From NCBI GenBank assembly GCA_934149365.1, contig CAKPEI010000003.1, positions 1-64,000 of the forward strand: a stretch of DNA of 64,000 bases, written 5' to 3'. Origin of the DNA: an uncultured Clostridia bacterium. Lineage in GTDB: Bacteria; Bacillota; Clostridia; TANB77; CAG-465. The position numbers and the translations under genes were made by a program. Position 1 is the first letter of the stretch. Each line of letters begins with the position of its first letter. Below are positions 1 through 8,263 of the stretch, in pieces. The notes beneath the pieces were generated by a model. That model ran no database searches. It was given only the letters and a program-made list of their open reading frames with translations, and was not told where the DNA came from.

Positions 1-1190
1 AACAAAAGAAAAATCAAGAAGGCGGAATATCATTAATAGTATTAGTAATAACAATAATAGTAATGATAATATTAGCCACAGCAATAATTTTATCGCTATC
101 AAATAGCGGAATAATAGGAAAGGCAAATAAAGCAAAGACGGATACAGACATATCAAATGCAAAAGACTTAGTGGCTATGGCTCATGCAGACTGGATGCTA
201 GATGAGGCAAAGATAAAAGAGAACGATAATACAATAACATCATTTAGTAACTATGCAGAAAAGAAATTACAAGAAGCAGGATATAAAGTGGGAGCTGGAG
301 AAGGAGCATATACAGTAACAGAAGATGGAGAAGTATATACAGGTCTAACAGAAACAGCAAGAACAGCAGTAAAAGCAGGAATAAAAGTAGGAGATGAAGT
401 AAAGTATGATGCAGTGTTAACAGAGAAGAGTTATACAACAGACGGAAGTGAACGAAGTTCAACAGGAGCAGCAGATAGTACAAAGACACAAACAGTAAGC
501 ATAGAAGTCGATACATGGAGGTACATAGGTTTAGGAGAAGATGGAAGTTTGCTTATAGCGCCAGATATGAGAAAAAAAACAGGAACGTATGGTAAATTAA
601 CATTAGGAGATAAAGGTGGATACTTAAATGGACCAACAATGTTAAATACAGTGTGTGATGCGCTATATACAGTAGCTGGAAAAGGAAAGGCCCAAAGTAT
701 GAATATAGACATAGTAAACAAAATATTAGAGTATAATGGGCCCAAAGGAATATACTTTGATGATAACTTTGACACAATAGAAACGGCAGAAGCAATGACA
801 ATAGGAGAAATAGAAACTAAATTAAATAGTAAGTTAGCAAGAGATTATGTGCTAGAAGGAAAAGATTTAGGAGAATATAAATCAGATTATTACGAAATAA
901 ATAAAACAGAGCATGCAAATAGAATAACAAAAGACACAGTAAAACAAAATTTAGTATATCAAGCAGAAACATACTGGCTTGCTTCTTCGTGTAACCTTGC
1001 AAGTTTCTGCGACGGTTGTGCGTATTTCAGTGTTCGCAACGTTTTTTCGTCTATTGTGAACACTAGCGCCGTGTTCTATTCTGATGGCAACCCACAGAGT
1101 TATACCTACGCTGTCCGTCCGTATGTGTCTCTAACAACTAACGTCCAGAAAACAACTGAAAATGGAAAAACAGTATGGACATTAAGTTAG
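1..1190 (+). CDS. Variable pilin-like secreted protein, copy A (5' end cut by window edge)
   Basis: The gene begins before the window. In the body frame (codons starting at positions 3, 6, 9...) the first residues read ...NQEGGISLIVLVITIIVM, a prepilin-like hydrophobic segment. It is followed by NSGIIGKANKAKTDTDISNA, as in clostridial type IV pilin-like proteins. The central part (about residues 70-300) has no domain I recognise. The last 59 codons form a C/T-rich segment beginning YWLAS and ending near VSLTTNVQ. Paralogues lie at 45016-46234 and 62566-63760. Bases 1-60 match copy C, including the CGG-A junction at 23-26 where copies B and C change frame. Role inferred: surface-exposed variable binding protein. 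Confidence 0.7.
   Translation, partial: QKKNQEGGISLIVLVITIIVMIILATAIILSLSNSGIIGKANKAKTDTDISNAKDLVAMAHADWMLDEAKIKENDNTITSFSNYAEKKLQEAGYKVGAGEGAYTVTEDGEVYTGLTETARTAVKAGIKVGDEVKYDAVLTEKSYTTDGSERSSTGAADSTKTQTVSIEVDTWRYIGLGEDGSLLIAPDMRKKTGTYGKLTLGDKGGYLNGPTMLNTVCDALYTVAGKGKAQSMNIDIVNKILEYNGPKGIYFDDNFDTIETAEAMTIGEIETKLNSKLARDYVLEGKDLGEYKSDYYEINKTEHANRITKDTVKQNLVYQAETYWLASSCNLASFCDGCAYFSVRNVFSSIVNTSAVFYSDGNPQSYTYAVRPYVSLTTNVQKTTENGKTVWTLS
972..1148 (+). other. Hypervariable C-terminal segment (VR-like), copy A
   Basis: This 177-bp segment matches the ends of copies B and C in length with no gaps. Fixed residues include YWLAS, C7, VR, and a final VSL. Most other codons differ between copies, often at two or three bases. 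Only 4 of 59 codons end in A, although the preceding gene body prefers A-ending codons. The pattern resembles variable regions of diversity-generating retroelements on a C-type-lectin-like fold; no template repeat or reverse transcriptase is visible in the window. Confidence 0.6.
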
Positions 1191-1220
1191 AAATGAATTG
1201 TTTTTAGTTTATTATATTTT

Positions 1221-1257
1221 AGTCATATAGGTTACTTTAATCTATATGGCTATTTTT
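1221..1257 (+). terminator. Intrinsic terminator after variable gene A
   Basis: AGTCATATAG and CTATATGGCT form a stem with one G-U pair, followed by ATTTTT. The hairpin after copy B (46410-46447) has related arms and the same trailing sequence, so the downstream flank was duplicated with the gene. Confidence 0.7.
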
Positions 1258-1348
1258 GTGCAGTGTATTGTAAAAAATATGTAAAAAAATCTTAAAATAT
1301 TGCAAATTGAATATATATGTAATATAATGAGGCGGAGGTAGATAGTTT

Positions 1349-2743
1349 ATGAATAGATTACTAGAATTTAAAAAAAATATAAAAGGAAAAAAGGTAGGAC
1401 TAGTAGGTATAGGTGTAAGCAATCTTCCAGCAATAGGTTATTTGTACTCTTTAGGAGCTAAGATTTCAGTTTATGATAAAGATATAAACTTGTTAGAAAA
1501 GTATCCTTCTTTGAAAGAGTATAAATTAGAATATCATTTAGGAGAAAGCTACTTACAGGAAATAGCAGATTTAGATTATTTATTTAGGTCACCAGGAGTA
1601 AGACCTTTTTATCCTGAAATTGAAGCTGCTAAAGCAAGTGGGACAGTTATAACTTCTGAAATAGAGATGTTAATTCATTTAGCACCATGTAAGATAGTTG
1701 CTGTAACAGGTAGTGATGGAAAAACTACAACTACTACTCTTATATCTAAGTTTTTAGAAGAAGCAGGGTATAAAGTATGGCTTGGTGGAAACATAGGTAA
1801 AGCTATATTTTCTAAAATAGAAGAGATTAAAGAAAGTGATATAGTTGTATTAGAACTTAGTAGTTTTCAGCTTATGACTTTGAAAGAAAGCCCAAACATA
1901 TCTGTGGTTACTAATATTTCACCTAACCATTTAGACTATCATAGAAGCTATGACGAATATATAGATGCCAAAGCAAACATTTTTAAATACCAAAAACCAG
2001 GTGATATTGTTATATTTAATAAAGATGATAATATGACAAAAAGGTATCTTAAAGAAGTACCTAAGGGTGTTAATGTAAGATATTTTAGCTTAAAAGGTAA
2101 TGTAGAAAATGGTGTATATTTAGATGGCAAAAATATAGTTCAGAATGTTATTTCTGGCGATAAAGATATAGAGTATGTAGATAATGTTAAGCTTTTAGGT
2201 ATTCACAATATAGCAAATATATGTGCAGGAGCAGCTGCAGTTATATCTGAAACTGGAATTCAGCCTATTAGAAAAGTTATAACAAGCTTTAATGGCGTAG
2301 AACATAGGATGGAATTTGTAAGAGATAGAAATGGTGTAAAATGGTATAATGATTCTATTGGTACAAGTCCTTCAAGAACTATAGCAGGCCTTAAATCATT
2401 TAATCAAAAGATAATATTGATTGCAGGTGGCTATGATAAAAATTTAGAGTATGATGTAATGGCTCCTTATGTATTAGAGAAAGTAAAAACTCTTATACTT
2501 ATGGGAAAGACGGCACCTAAAATAAAGAAAGCTGTAGAAAATGAAATTAAACAAAAAGGTGCAAACTACGATATTGATATAGTTACTTTAAATAGTATGG
2601 AAGAATGTGTAGATTACGCTAATTCTATTGCTAAAAGTAATGATATAGTTGTACTATCACCAGCTTCTGCTTCGTTTGATATGTACAAAAATTTTGAGAT
2701 AAGAGGAAACCATTTTAAAGATTTAGTAAATAATTTAAAATAG
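1349..2743 (+). CDS. murD: UDP-N-acetylmuramoyl-L-alanine--D-glutamate ligase
   Basis: MurD adds D-glutamate to UDP-MurNAc-L-alanine in the cytoplasmic stage of peptidoglycan synthesis. The 464-residue protein has the usual Mur ligase order: an N-terminal nucleotide-binding fold (VGLVGIGVSN near residue 17), the ATP loop GSDGKTTTTT at residues 121-130, the central ELSSFQL and NISPNHLDYH motifs, and a C-terminal domain with the SPASASFDMY motif. Length is normal. The start follows a strong GGAGG at about 1333. No other mur or division genes are adjacent, so it is not in the usual dcw cluster; murB lies 25 kb away. Confidence 0.95.
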   Translation: MNRLLEFKKNIKGKKVGLVGIGVSNLPAIGYLYSLGAKISVYDKDINLLEKYPSLKEYKLEYHLGESYLQEIADLDYLFRSPGVRPFYPEIEAAKASGTVITSEIEMLIHLAPCKIVAVTGSDGKTTTTTLISKFLEEAGYKVWLGGNIGKAIFSKIEEIKESDIVVLELSSFQLMTLKESPNISVVTNISPNHLDYHRSYDEYIDAKANIFKYQKPGDIVIFNKDDNMTKRYLKEVPKGVNVRYFSLKGNVENGVYLDGKNIVQNVISGDKDIEYVDNVKLLGIHNIANICAGAAAVISETGIQPIRKVITSFNGVEHRMEFVRDRNGVKWYNDSIGTSPSRTIAGLKSFNQKIILIAGGYDKNLEYDVMAPYVLEKVKTLILMGKTAPKIKKAVENEIKQKGANYDIDIVTLNSMEECVDYANSIAKSNDIVVLSPASASFDMYKNFEIRGNHFKDLVNNLK

Positions 2744-2792
2744 TTTATATTATCTAATTAGCATTAAAAGTAAAAGAAAAGGAGAGAATGTT

Positions 2793-3407
2793 ATGTTTAA
2801 AATGTTAAAAAAAATGAATTTACCAAATAAGTTAACAATGCTAAGAATTGCACTAGTACCAGTATTTATAATTCTTATGGTATTAGTAGAGTTAAAAGTA
2901 TGGGAAGGAATGAAATATATAGCATTAGGTGTTTTTGTTATAGCAGCAGTTACTGATGCTCTTGATGGAAGAATATCAAGAAAGAATAATATAGTTACAA
3001 ATTTCGGTAAAATAATGGATCCACTTGCAGATAAATTACTTGTTTCATCAGGTTTAATTATGCTTGTAGGAATAGGAACTATACCAGCATGGATGGTAGC
3101 TATAGTTGTATTTAGAGATTTCTTCGCATCAGCACTTAGAATGTTTGGCTCTGATAATGGAGTTGCTATAGCAGCTGTAAAATCAGGAAAGATAAAGACA
3201 ATATTCCAAATGACAGGTATTGCCCTAGCAATAATTGATACAAATCCATTTGGAGAATTTTTAGTAAATGGAACAAGTATGGAACTATTTGAGTTAAGTA
3301 TAAATGTATTTATGACAGTTTCAATTACACTTGCTGTACTTGCAACTATATGGTCTTTATTTGATTATTTAGCTAAATTTGGAAAACATATTGATGTAGA
3401 AAAATAA
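2793..3407 (+). CDS. pgsA: CDP-diacylglycerol--glycerol-3-phosphate 3-phosphatidyltransferase
   Basis: This membrane enzyme makes phosphatidylglycerol phosphate, the first committed step to phosphatidylglycerol. The 204-residue protein has four or five hydrophobic segments. It carries the CDP-alcohol phosphotransferase signature at about residues 50-76 (D-x2-DG-x2-S-R ... G-x3-D-x3-D, seen as DALDGRISR and FGKIMDPLADK), with Ser in place of the common Ala before Arg. An AAGGAGAG ribosome site precedes the ATG. It lies 49 bases after murD and 14 bases before ligA, so the three probably share a transcript. Confidence 0.93.
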   Translation: MFKMLKKMNLPNKLTMLRIALVPVFIILMVLVELKVWEGMKYIALGVFVIAAVTDALDGRISRKNNIVTNFGKIMDPLADKLLVSSGLIMLVGIGTIPAWMVAIVVFRDFFASALRMFGSDNGVAIAAVKSGKIKTIFQMTGIALAIIDTNPFGEFLVNGTSMELFELSINVFMTVSITLAVLATIWSLFDYLAKFGKHIDVEK

Positions 3408-3421
3408 TATATGATATAGAT

Positions 3422-5482
3422 ATGGAGTTTGATAATATGGAGCAGTTAAATTTGTTTGGAGAGGCAAGCGAAAGTAATGTTCAAACTGATATGGACATTA
3501 AACAAGCTAAGAAAGAAGTTACCAAGTTAAGAAAAGAAATAAGGCATCATAGTGACCTCTATTACAATGAAGACAGCCCTGAAATATCAGATTATGAGTA
3601 TGATATGCTAATGAATAGATTAAAAGACTTGGAGAGAAGATTTCCAAGTCTTTTAACTAAAAATTCACCTACTCAAATAGTTGGTGGAACAGCTTCAAAT
3701 AGCTTTGAAGAAGTAAATCATGAAGTGCCTATGCAAAGTTTGCAAGATGTATTTTCATATGATGATGTTGAAGAGTTTGTAAATAAAGTAATTAAAGAAT
3801 ATGGAGAAGATACTGAGTTTGTAGTCGAGACAAAGATAGATGGTTTGTCAGTTTCTTTAGAATATGTAGATGGAAAACTTGTAAGAGGATCTACTAGAGG
3901 AAATGGAATTGTTGGAGAAGACGTAACAGAAAATCTAAAAACACTTGATGAAATAAAAGAAGAATTGAATAAGGACATTACCATTGAAGTAAGAGGGGAA
4001 GTTTATCTTGCAAGAAAACAATTTGATAGATTAAATGACGAACTTGCAAAACAAGGTAAACCGTTACTTGCTAACCCAAGAAATGCAGCAGCGGGTACTC
4101 TAAGACAACTTGATACAAGCTTAGTAAAAGAAAGAAAACTTAGTATATTTGTTTTTAATATTCAGAAAATATCTGGAATAGAAGTAACTAAGCATAGTGA
4201 AGGATTAAAACTTTGCAAAGATGTAGGTATACAGACAATAGAGTATTCTAAAGTATGCAAAGGAGTAAGAGAGGTATTAAAAGCTATTGAAGATATTGGT
4301 AAAAAAAGAGATAATCTTGCTTATGATATAGATGGAGCTGTTGTTAAAGTAAATGATTTAAAGCTAAGGGAAACTATGGGAACTACATCTAAAGTGCCAA
4401 AATGGGCTGTTGCATATAAATATCCACCTGAAGAAAAAGAAACTAAGGTTATAGATATAAAAGTGCAAGTTGGAAGAACGGGACAGGTTACACCTATGGC
4501 TATTATTGAACCAGTAAAAATAGCCGGGTCAACTATATCTAAGACTACACTACATAATTTTGACTATGTAAAAGAAAAAGATATAAGGGTAGGAGATTAT
4601 GTAAAAATAAAAAAAGCAGGTGATGTAATTCCAGAAGTTGTTTCTGTAGTAAAGGAGAAAAGAACTGGAAAAGAGGAAGAGTATGAAATTCCTAAATATT
4701 GTCCCGTTTGTTCTGAATTGCTTGAAAAGTCAGAAGATGAAGTCGCTTTAAGATGTACTAATAGTGAGTGTGATGCTCAAATATACAGAGCTATTGTACA
4801 TTTTGTGTCCAGAGAATGTATGGATATCGATGGTATGGGGGATGCCGCTATTGACACTCTTATATCTAAAAACTATATAAAAGATGTGGGAGATATATAT
4901 TATTTAAAATATGATGAAGTAAAAAGCTTGGATAGATATGCTGATAAATCAGCTAAAAACCTTTTAGCCGCTATAGAAAAAAGTAAAAGTAATGAACTAG
5001 ATAGATTACTTTTTGGCCTTGGAATGAGGCATATTGGTAAAAAAGCTTCTAAAATATTAGCTACATCTTTTGATGATATATATCAGATACAAAAAGCAAG
5101 TTATGATAAAATACTAGAGCTAGAAGATTTTGGACCTAAAATGGCAGAATCTGTTGTAGAGTTTATGAACAAGCCAAAAACTAATGTTATTCTGCAAAAA
5201 TTACAAGAAGCTGGTGTTAACTTAAAAGGAATTAAAAAGGAAATAAAATCAAACAAGTTAGAGGGGATGATGATTGCAATAACAGGCTCATTTGATGGTA
5301 TTTCTAGAAATGATATAGTTAAAATGATAGAAGATAATTCTGGTAAATCTTCAAGTACTGTGTCTAAGAAAACTAGTCTTCTTATAGCCGGAGAAAATGC
5401 TGGTTCTAAACTAGAAAAGGCAGAAAAAAATGGTGTAAGAGTCATATCTTTTGAAGATTTTAGAAAAGAGTATGAAATATAA
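3422..5482 (+). CDS. ligA: NAD-dependent DNA ligase
   Basis: LigA seals nicks in DNA using NAD. All domains are present in the 686 residues: the NAD-binding Ia domain (YYNEDSPEISDYEYD), the adenylation site KIDG with nucleophile Lys138, the OB fold (VGRTGQVTP), a four-cysteine zinc finger (CPVC...CTNSECDAQ, about residues 423-446), helix-hairpin-helix motifs (FGLGMRHIGKKAS), and a C-terminal BRCT domain. Length is typical. ATG at 3437 (MEQLNLFGEA) is an alternative start; neither has a strong ribosome site. No pcrA is nearby, unlike in Bacillus. Confidence 0.95.
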   Translation: MEFDNMEQLNLFGEASESNVQTDMDIKQAKKEVTKLRKEIRHHSDLYYNEDSPEISDYEYDMLMNRLKDLERRFPSLLTKNSPTQIVGGTASNSFEEVNHEVPMQSLQDVFSYDDVEEFVNKVIKEYGEDTEFVVETKIDGLSVSLEYVDGKLVRGSTRGNGIVGEDVTENLKTLDEIKEELNKDITIEVRGEVYLARKQFDRLNDELAKQGKPLLANPRNAAAGTLRQLDTSLVKERKLSIFVFNIQKISGIEVTKHSEGLKLCKDVGIQTIEYSKVCKGVREVLKAIEDIGKKRDNLAYDIDGAVVKVNDLKLRETMGTTSKVPKWAVAYKYPPEEKETKVIDIKVQVGRTGQVTPMAIIEPVKIAGSTISKTTLHNFDYVKEKDIRVGDYVKIKKAGDVIPEVVSVVKEKRTGKEEEYEIPKYCPVCSELLEKSEDEVALRCTNSECDAQIYRAIVHFVSRECMDIDGMGDAAIDTLISKNYIKDVGDIYYLKYDEVKSLDRYADKSAKNLLAAIEKSKSNELDRLLFGLGMRHIGKKASKILATSFDDIYQIQKASYDKILELEDFGPKMAESVVEFMNKPKTNVILQKLQEAGVNLKGIKKEIKSNKLEGMMIAITGSFDGISRNDIVKMIEDNSGKSSSTVSKKTSLLIAGENAGSKLEKAEKNGVRVISFEDFRKEYEI

Positions 5483-5512
5483 TTTACATCTTTTGATATG
5501 TTATGGTATAAT
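5483..5512 (+). promoter_or_regulatory. Promoter for SCIFF peptide gene
   Basis: TTTACA (5483-5488) and TATAAT (5507-5512) are separated by 18 bases, immediately after the ligA stop. It would give a short leader before the ATG at 5564. Confidence 0.6.
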
Positions 5513-5563
5513 CTTCGTGGTAAAATAATTAATTTAATCATTAATATGAAAGGAAGATGTAAC

Positions 5564-5725
5564 ATGAAAGGTGTAAAAACTATCTCAAAAGGTTTTGACA
5601 AAATGAGTGGTAAGTCTATCGGTTGTGGTGAGTGCCAAACATCTTGTCAGAGTGCTTGTAAAACATCGTGTACTATTGCTAATCAAAAGTGCGAAAATGA
5701 TGTTTTTAAAGACAAAAAAGATTAA
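5564..5725 (+). CDS. scfA: SCIFF six-cysteine peptide precursor (ranthipeptide family)
   Basis: The 53-residue peptide has six cysteines (C21, C24, C28, C32, C36, C43) in the conserved core CGECQTSCQSACKTSC. This is the SCIFF signature found across Clostridia. Such precursors are normally thioether-crosslinked by a radical SAM SPASM maturase encoded next door; their function is unresolved, with proposed signalling roles. The start is the ATG preceded by AAAGGAAG; an upstream in-frame ATG at 5498 is rejected because it overlaps the promoter. No maturase is adjacent: RNase P RNA follows. Family identity is very secure. Confidence 0.92.
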   Translation: MKGVKTISKGFDKMSGKSIGCGECQTSCQSACKTSCTIANQKCENDVFKDKKD

Positions 5726-5743
5726 GCAATGATCAAAACAATT

Positions 5744-5790
5744 GCTCCTTATATAGCTTGTAATATACAAGAGATAAGGGGCTTTTGTTT
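5744..5790 (+). terminator. Probable terminator after SCIFF gene
   Basis: GCTCCTTAT (5744-5752) pairs with ATAAGGGGC (5774-5782), with one wobble and a long loop, followed by TTTTGTTT. Confidence 0.5.
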
Positions 5791-5791
5791 A

Positions 5792-5820
5792 TGGACAAAA
5801 CATACTCCGTGTGATATAAT
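5792..5820 (+). promoter_or_regulatory. Promoter of RNase P RNA
   Basis: TGGACA (5792-5797) and a perfect TATAAT (5815-5820) are separated by 17 bases; the RNA 5' end at about 5826 lies a normal distance downstream. Confidence 0.75.
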
Positions 5821-5825
5821 ATTTA

Positions 5826-6154
5826 TGTAAGTATTTCTGGTGACCGCGCGAAATGTGAGGAAAGTCCGGGCACCACAAGGCATGATGCTAGATAACGTCT
5901 AGCGGAAGTAATTCTAGGAAAAGTGCAACAGAAAATAACCGCCATGTAAATGGTAAGGGTGAAAAAGTGAGGTAAGAGCTCACTTACTGATATGGTAACA
6001 TATCTTTAGTGTAAACTCCATCAGGTGCAACGCCAGATTAAAAGGTTAAGCTGCCTTGGCATCTTTTGAATTGGCGGCGAAGAAATATATAGCGATATAT
6101 ATTCAAGATTAATGGTCATCTAATACAGAACCCGGCTTATGAAATGCTTATACT
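5826..6154 (+). ncRNA. rnpB: RNase P RNA
   Basis: This is the catalytic RNA that matures tRNA 5' ends. Conserved blocks appear in order: GAGGAAAGTCCGGGC near 5857, GGTAAGGGTGAAAAAGTGAG near 5952, GTGTAAACTCCATCAGG near 6010, and ACAGAACCCGGCTTA near 6125. The ends pair as the P1 helix (GTAAGTATTTC with GAAATGCTTATAC, with a wobble). It has its own promoter and terminator. Ends are set by the P1 pairing and are accurate to a few bases. Confidence 0.95.
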
Positions 6155-6159
6155 AAAAT

Positions 6160-6187
6160 AGCAGAGTTTAGCTCTGTTATTTTTTTG
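6160..6187 (+). terminator. Terminator of RNase P RNA
   Basis: AGCAGAG (6160-6166), loop TTTAG, CTCTGTT (6172-6178), then a run of T. Confidence 0.85.
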
Positions 6188-6199
6188 TACACATATGTA

Positions 6200-6228
6200 T
6201 TGACAAATAATATTATATAACGTATAAT
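6200..6228 (+). promoter_or_regulatory. Promoter of the padR operon
   Basis: Perfect TTGACA (6200-6205) and TATAAT (6223-6228) with a 17-base spacer. The overlapping AT-rich inverted repeat ATATTATATAACGTATAATAT is a plausible PadR operator, which would make the operon self-regulated (inference). Confidence 0.75.
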
Positions 6229-6254
6229 ATTGTAAAATAAAAAGGAGGTATAAA

Positions 6255-6590
6255 ATGATATTTTCAGTTAGCTCGACACTATTAGATGCTTTAGTGCTTG
6301 AAGTAGTATCAAGAAATGATACTTATGGATACGAAATAACGCAATATATTAGGAAGGCAGTAGATATATCTGAATCAACGTTATATCCAGTTCTAAGAAG
6401 GTTACAGAAAGACCAGTGCCTAGAAGTATATGATAAAGAATATCAGGGTAGAAACAGAAGATATTACAAGATAACGGAAAAAGGAAAGATAACCTTAGCT
6501 TTATATAAAGAGGAATGGAAACTATATAAAGAAAAAATAGATAATGTGTTTAGTGGGGGGATAAATAATGGAAAGACAGATACAGAGTAG
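6255..6590 (+). CDS. PadR-family transcriptional regulator
   Basis: The 111-residue protein matches the PadR winged-helix fold: LDALVLEVVSRNDTYGYEITQYI (helices 1-2), then SESTLYPVLRRLQKDQCLEVY as recognition helix and wing. It starts nine bases after a strong AAGGAGGT site. Its 3' end overlaps the next ORF by 23 bases, so translation is coupled. PadR proteins of this context usually repress their own operon with a DUF1700 and a DUF4097 protein, in response to envelope or antimicrobial stress (family knowledge); the inducer here is unknown. Confidence 0.88.
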   Translation: MIFSVSSTLLDALVLEVVSRNDTYGYEITQYIRKAVDISESTLYPVLRRLQKDQCLEVYDKEYQGRNRRYYKITEKGKITLALYKEEWKLYKEKIDNVFSGGINNGKTDTE

Positions 6591-7170
6591 AGAAGAATAT
6601 TTAAAAGAATTAGAAAATTCACTTAAATCTTTACCAGAAGTAGAAAGGCAAAATGCATTAAAATATTATGAAGAGTATTTTAATGATGCTGGTAAAGAAA
6701 ATGAACTTTCAGTTATAAATGAATTAGGTGATGTAGAAAAATTAGCTAACATGATAAAAGAAACAGATACGTTTAAAGATGATAGCAAAGAAGAGGTTAG
6801 TGCAAAAAAAGAAAATAATACAAGCAGCAATAGAGAAACCTTGACAATACTATTACTTATTTTACTTTTAGTGGTGTCAGTGCCTATTCTTCTTCCAATT
6901 GCAATAAGTGTAATTGCAACACTGTTTGGAATTGGCTGTGCGGGAGTTGGTATTGGTGTAGTTGGTGTAGCGTGTTTTGGATTTGGAATAGCATTTTTGT
7001 TTACTGATATTTTTGGAGGAATATTCTTAATAGGACTTTCTTTTATACTAATAGCAATTGGAATAGCACTAACTATAGCAATAGGCTTTGTTGGAATAAA
7101 GGTGTTTCCTAGTGCTATAAGGCAGATAGTAAAATTATGTCAGAAAGTTATAGGAAGGAGTGAAGAATAA
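6568..7170 (+). CDS. DUF1700 (HAAS-domain) membrane protein
   Basis: The 200-residue protein begins with the HAAS pattern (SREEYLKELENSLKSLPEVERQNALKYYEEYF), which is found fused to or next to signalling membrane proteins. A charged linker to about residue 88 is followed by several Gly/Ile/Val-rich hydrophobic segments, probably three or four membrane spans. It overlaps padR and is coupled to the next gene by a TAATG overlap. Its role is inferred from context: a membrane component of a PadR-controlled envelope-sensing operon. Confidence 0.82.
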   Translation: MERQIQSREEYLKELENSLKSLPEVERQNALKYYEEYFNDAGKENELSVINELGDVEKLANMIKETDTFKDDSKEEVSAKKENNTSSNRETLTILLLILLLVVSVPILLPIAISVIATLFGIGCAGVGIGVVGVACFGFGIAFLFTDIFGGIFLIGLSFILIAIGIALTIAIGFVGIKVFPSAIRQIVKLCQKVIGRSEE

Positions 7171-7865
7171 TGAAAACATGGCTTAAAGCAGCATTATGGC
7201 TTGGAATAATAGGAATAATACTTTGTATAGTTGGTTTGGTGTGTGGAAGTACATTAAATTTAAACTACTTAAAAGATAAAATAGACATAGATTGGGACAA
7301 AGAAATAACTCAAGAAATATCAAATAATGATATAAAAGATTTAAACATAAAAATTGATGCTGGAAAAGTTAAAATTAAAACAGGAGATAGTTTTAAAGTA
7401 GAAGGCAAGAAAGCAGTTATTGATGTAAACGAAAAAGATAATGCTCTTTATATAGAAAGCAAAAATATAATAAATTTTCTAGGAAAGAATAATCAAGAAA
7501 TAGTCATATATGTTCCAAGTGATTATGAATTTCAAAATGTTAGTCTAGAAATTGGCGCAGGTGTTGCTGTAATTAATGATGTAAAATGCGATACTACTGA
7601 AATAGAATGTGGTGCTGGTCAAATAGAAGGAAATATTAGTGTAAATAATATTGATATAGATTGTGGAGCAGGTAAAGTAGAATTAAAAGTAGAAGGAAAT
7701 AAAAATGAATACAATTATGATTTAGACGTTGGAATAGGACAAATAGAAGTAGGCGATGTAACGATTGGTGGCTCAGGTGACAAAAAAGTGAAAAATACAG
7801 AAGAAAATAGAAATATAAAAATTGACTGTGGTACAGGAAAGGTAAATGTTAAATTTAGTAAATAG
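7170..7865 (+). CDS. DUF4097 (LiaG-like) envelope protein
   Basis: The 231-residue protein has one N-terminal membrane anchor (about residues 5-28). An extracytoplasmic domain follows, made of repeated beta strands with DAGKVKI / GAGQIEG / GAGKVEL / GTGKVNV repeats, typical of the DUF4097 beta-helix-like fold. Its ATG overlaps the stop of the preceding gene (TAATG). By similarity to LiaG-type proteins it probably senses or responds to envelope damage; no ligand can be inferred. Confidence 0.82.
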   Translation: MKTWLKAALWLGIIGIILCIVGLVCGSTLNLNYLKDKIDIDWDKEITQEISNNDIKDLNIKIDAGKVKIKTGDSFKVEGKKAVIDVNEKDNALYIESKNIINFLGKNNQEIVIYVPSDYEFQNVSLEIGAGVAVINDVKCDTTEIECGAGQIEGNISVNNIDIDCGAGKVELKVEGNKNEYNYDLDVGIGQIEVGDVTIGGSGDKKVKNTEENRNIKIDCGTGKVNVKFSK

Positions 7866-7876
7866 GAGTGATTAAA

Positions 7877-8083
7877 ATGAGTGAAAATGAAAGTAAAAAA
7901 GAAAAAAGATTATATAAATCAGCAAAAGAAAGAATATTTTGTGGAGTTTGTGGAGGCCTTGCTGAATACTTTGGGCTAGATGTAAGTTTAGTAAGATTAG
8001 CATGGATATTATTTACTTGTCTTGGTGGTTCTGGTCTTTTGGCATATATAATTGCAGCAATAGTAATACCAAATGAAAGGTAA
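7877..8083 (+). CDS. PspC-domain membrane protein
   Basis: The 68-residue protein has the PspC pattern: a basic N-terminus (KRLYKSAKERIFCGVCGGLAEYFGLD), then SLVRLAWILFTCLGGSGLLAYIIAAIVIP as a membrane hairpin. The ATG at 7877 is preferred over the GTG at 7868 because AGGAG at 7864-7868 is then correctly spaced. It is the last gene of the padR operon. PspC proteins act at the membrane in stress responses; here it is the typical small partner of the DUF1700/DUF4097 pair. Confidence 0.88.
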   Translation: MSENESKKEKRLYKSAKERIFCGVCGGLAEYFGLDVSLVRLAWILFTCLGGSGLLAYIIAAIVIPNER

Positions 8084-8096
8084 AAATATTGAAGTG

Positions 8097-8135
8097 AACT
8101 CAAATTATTAGATAGAAAGTCTAATAATTTGAGTT
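8097..8135. terminator. Terminator-like perfect inverted repeat after padR operon
   Basis: AACTCAAATTATTAGA and TCTAATAATTTGAGTT form a perfect 16-bp stem with a 7-base loop, followed by AATTTT. Confidence 0.7.
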
Positions 8136-8202
8136 AATTTTATAACTAAAAGTACCTTCTTTTATTGTCTAGAAAAATATTTAATAAAAGTAGACTTATA
8201 TA

Positions 8203-8231
8203 TTGATTAATGTTGGTTTATGTGATATAAG
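8203..8231 (+). promoter_or_regulatory. Promoter for 8264 surface protein
   Basis: TTGATT (8203-8208) and TATAAG (8226-8231) with a 17-base spacer. Confidence 0.5.
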
Positions 8232-8263
8232 TAGAATATATGAAATAGAGAGGAGTATATTAT

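Noticed and set aside
244..516. Long Leu/Tyr-rich open frames on the minus strand across the variable genes (also 45267-45461, 62814-63089)
   Set aside because: They are antisense shadows of A-rich, Glu/Lys/Thr-coding sequence, without ribosome sites, and occur in the same place in all copies.
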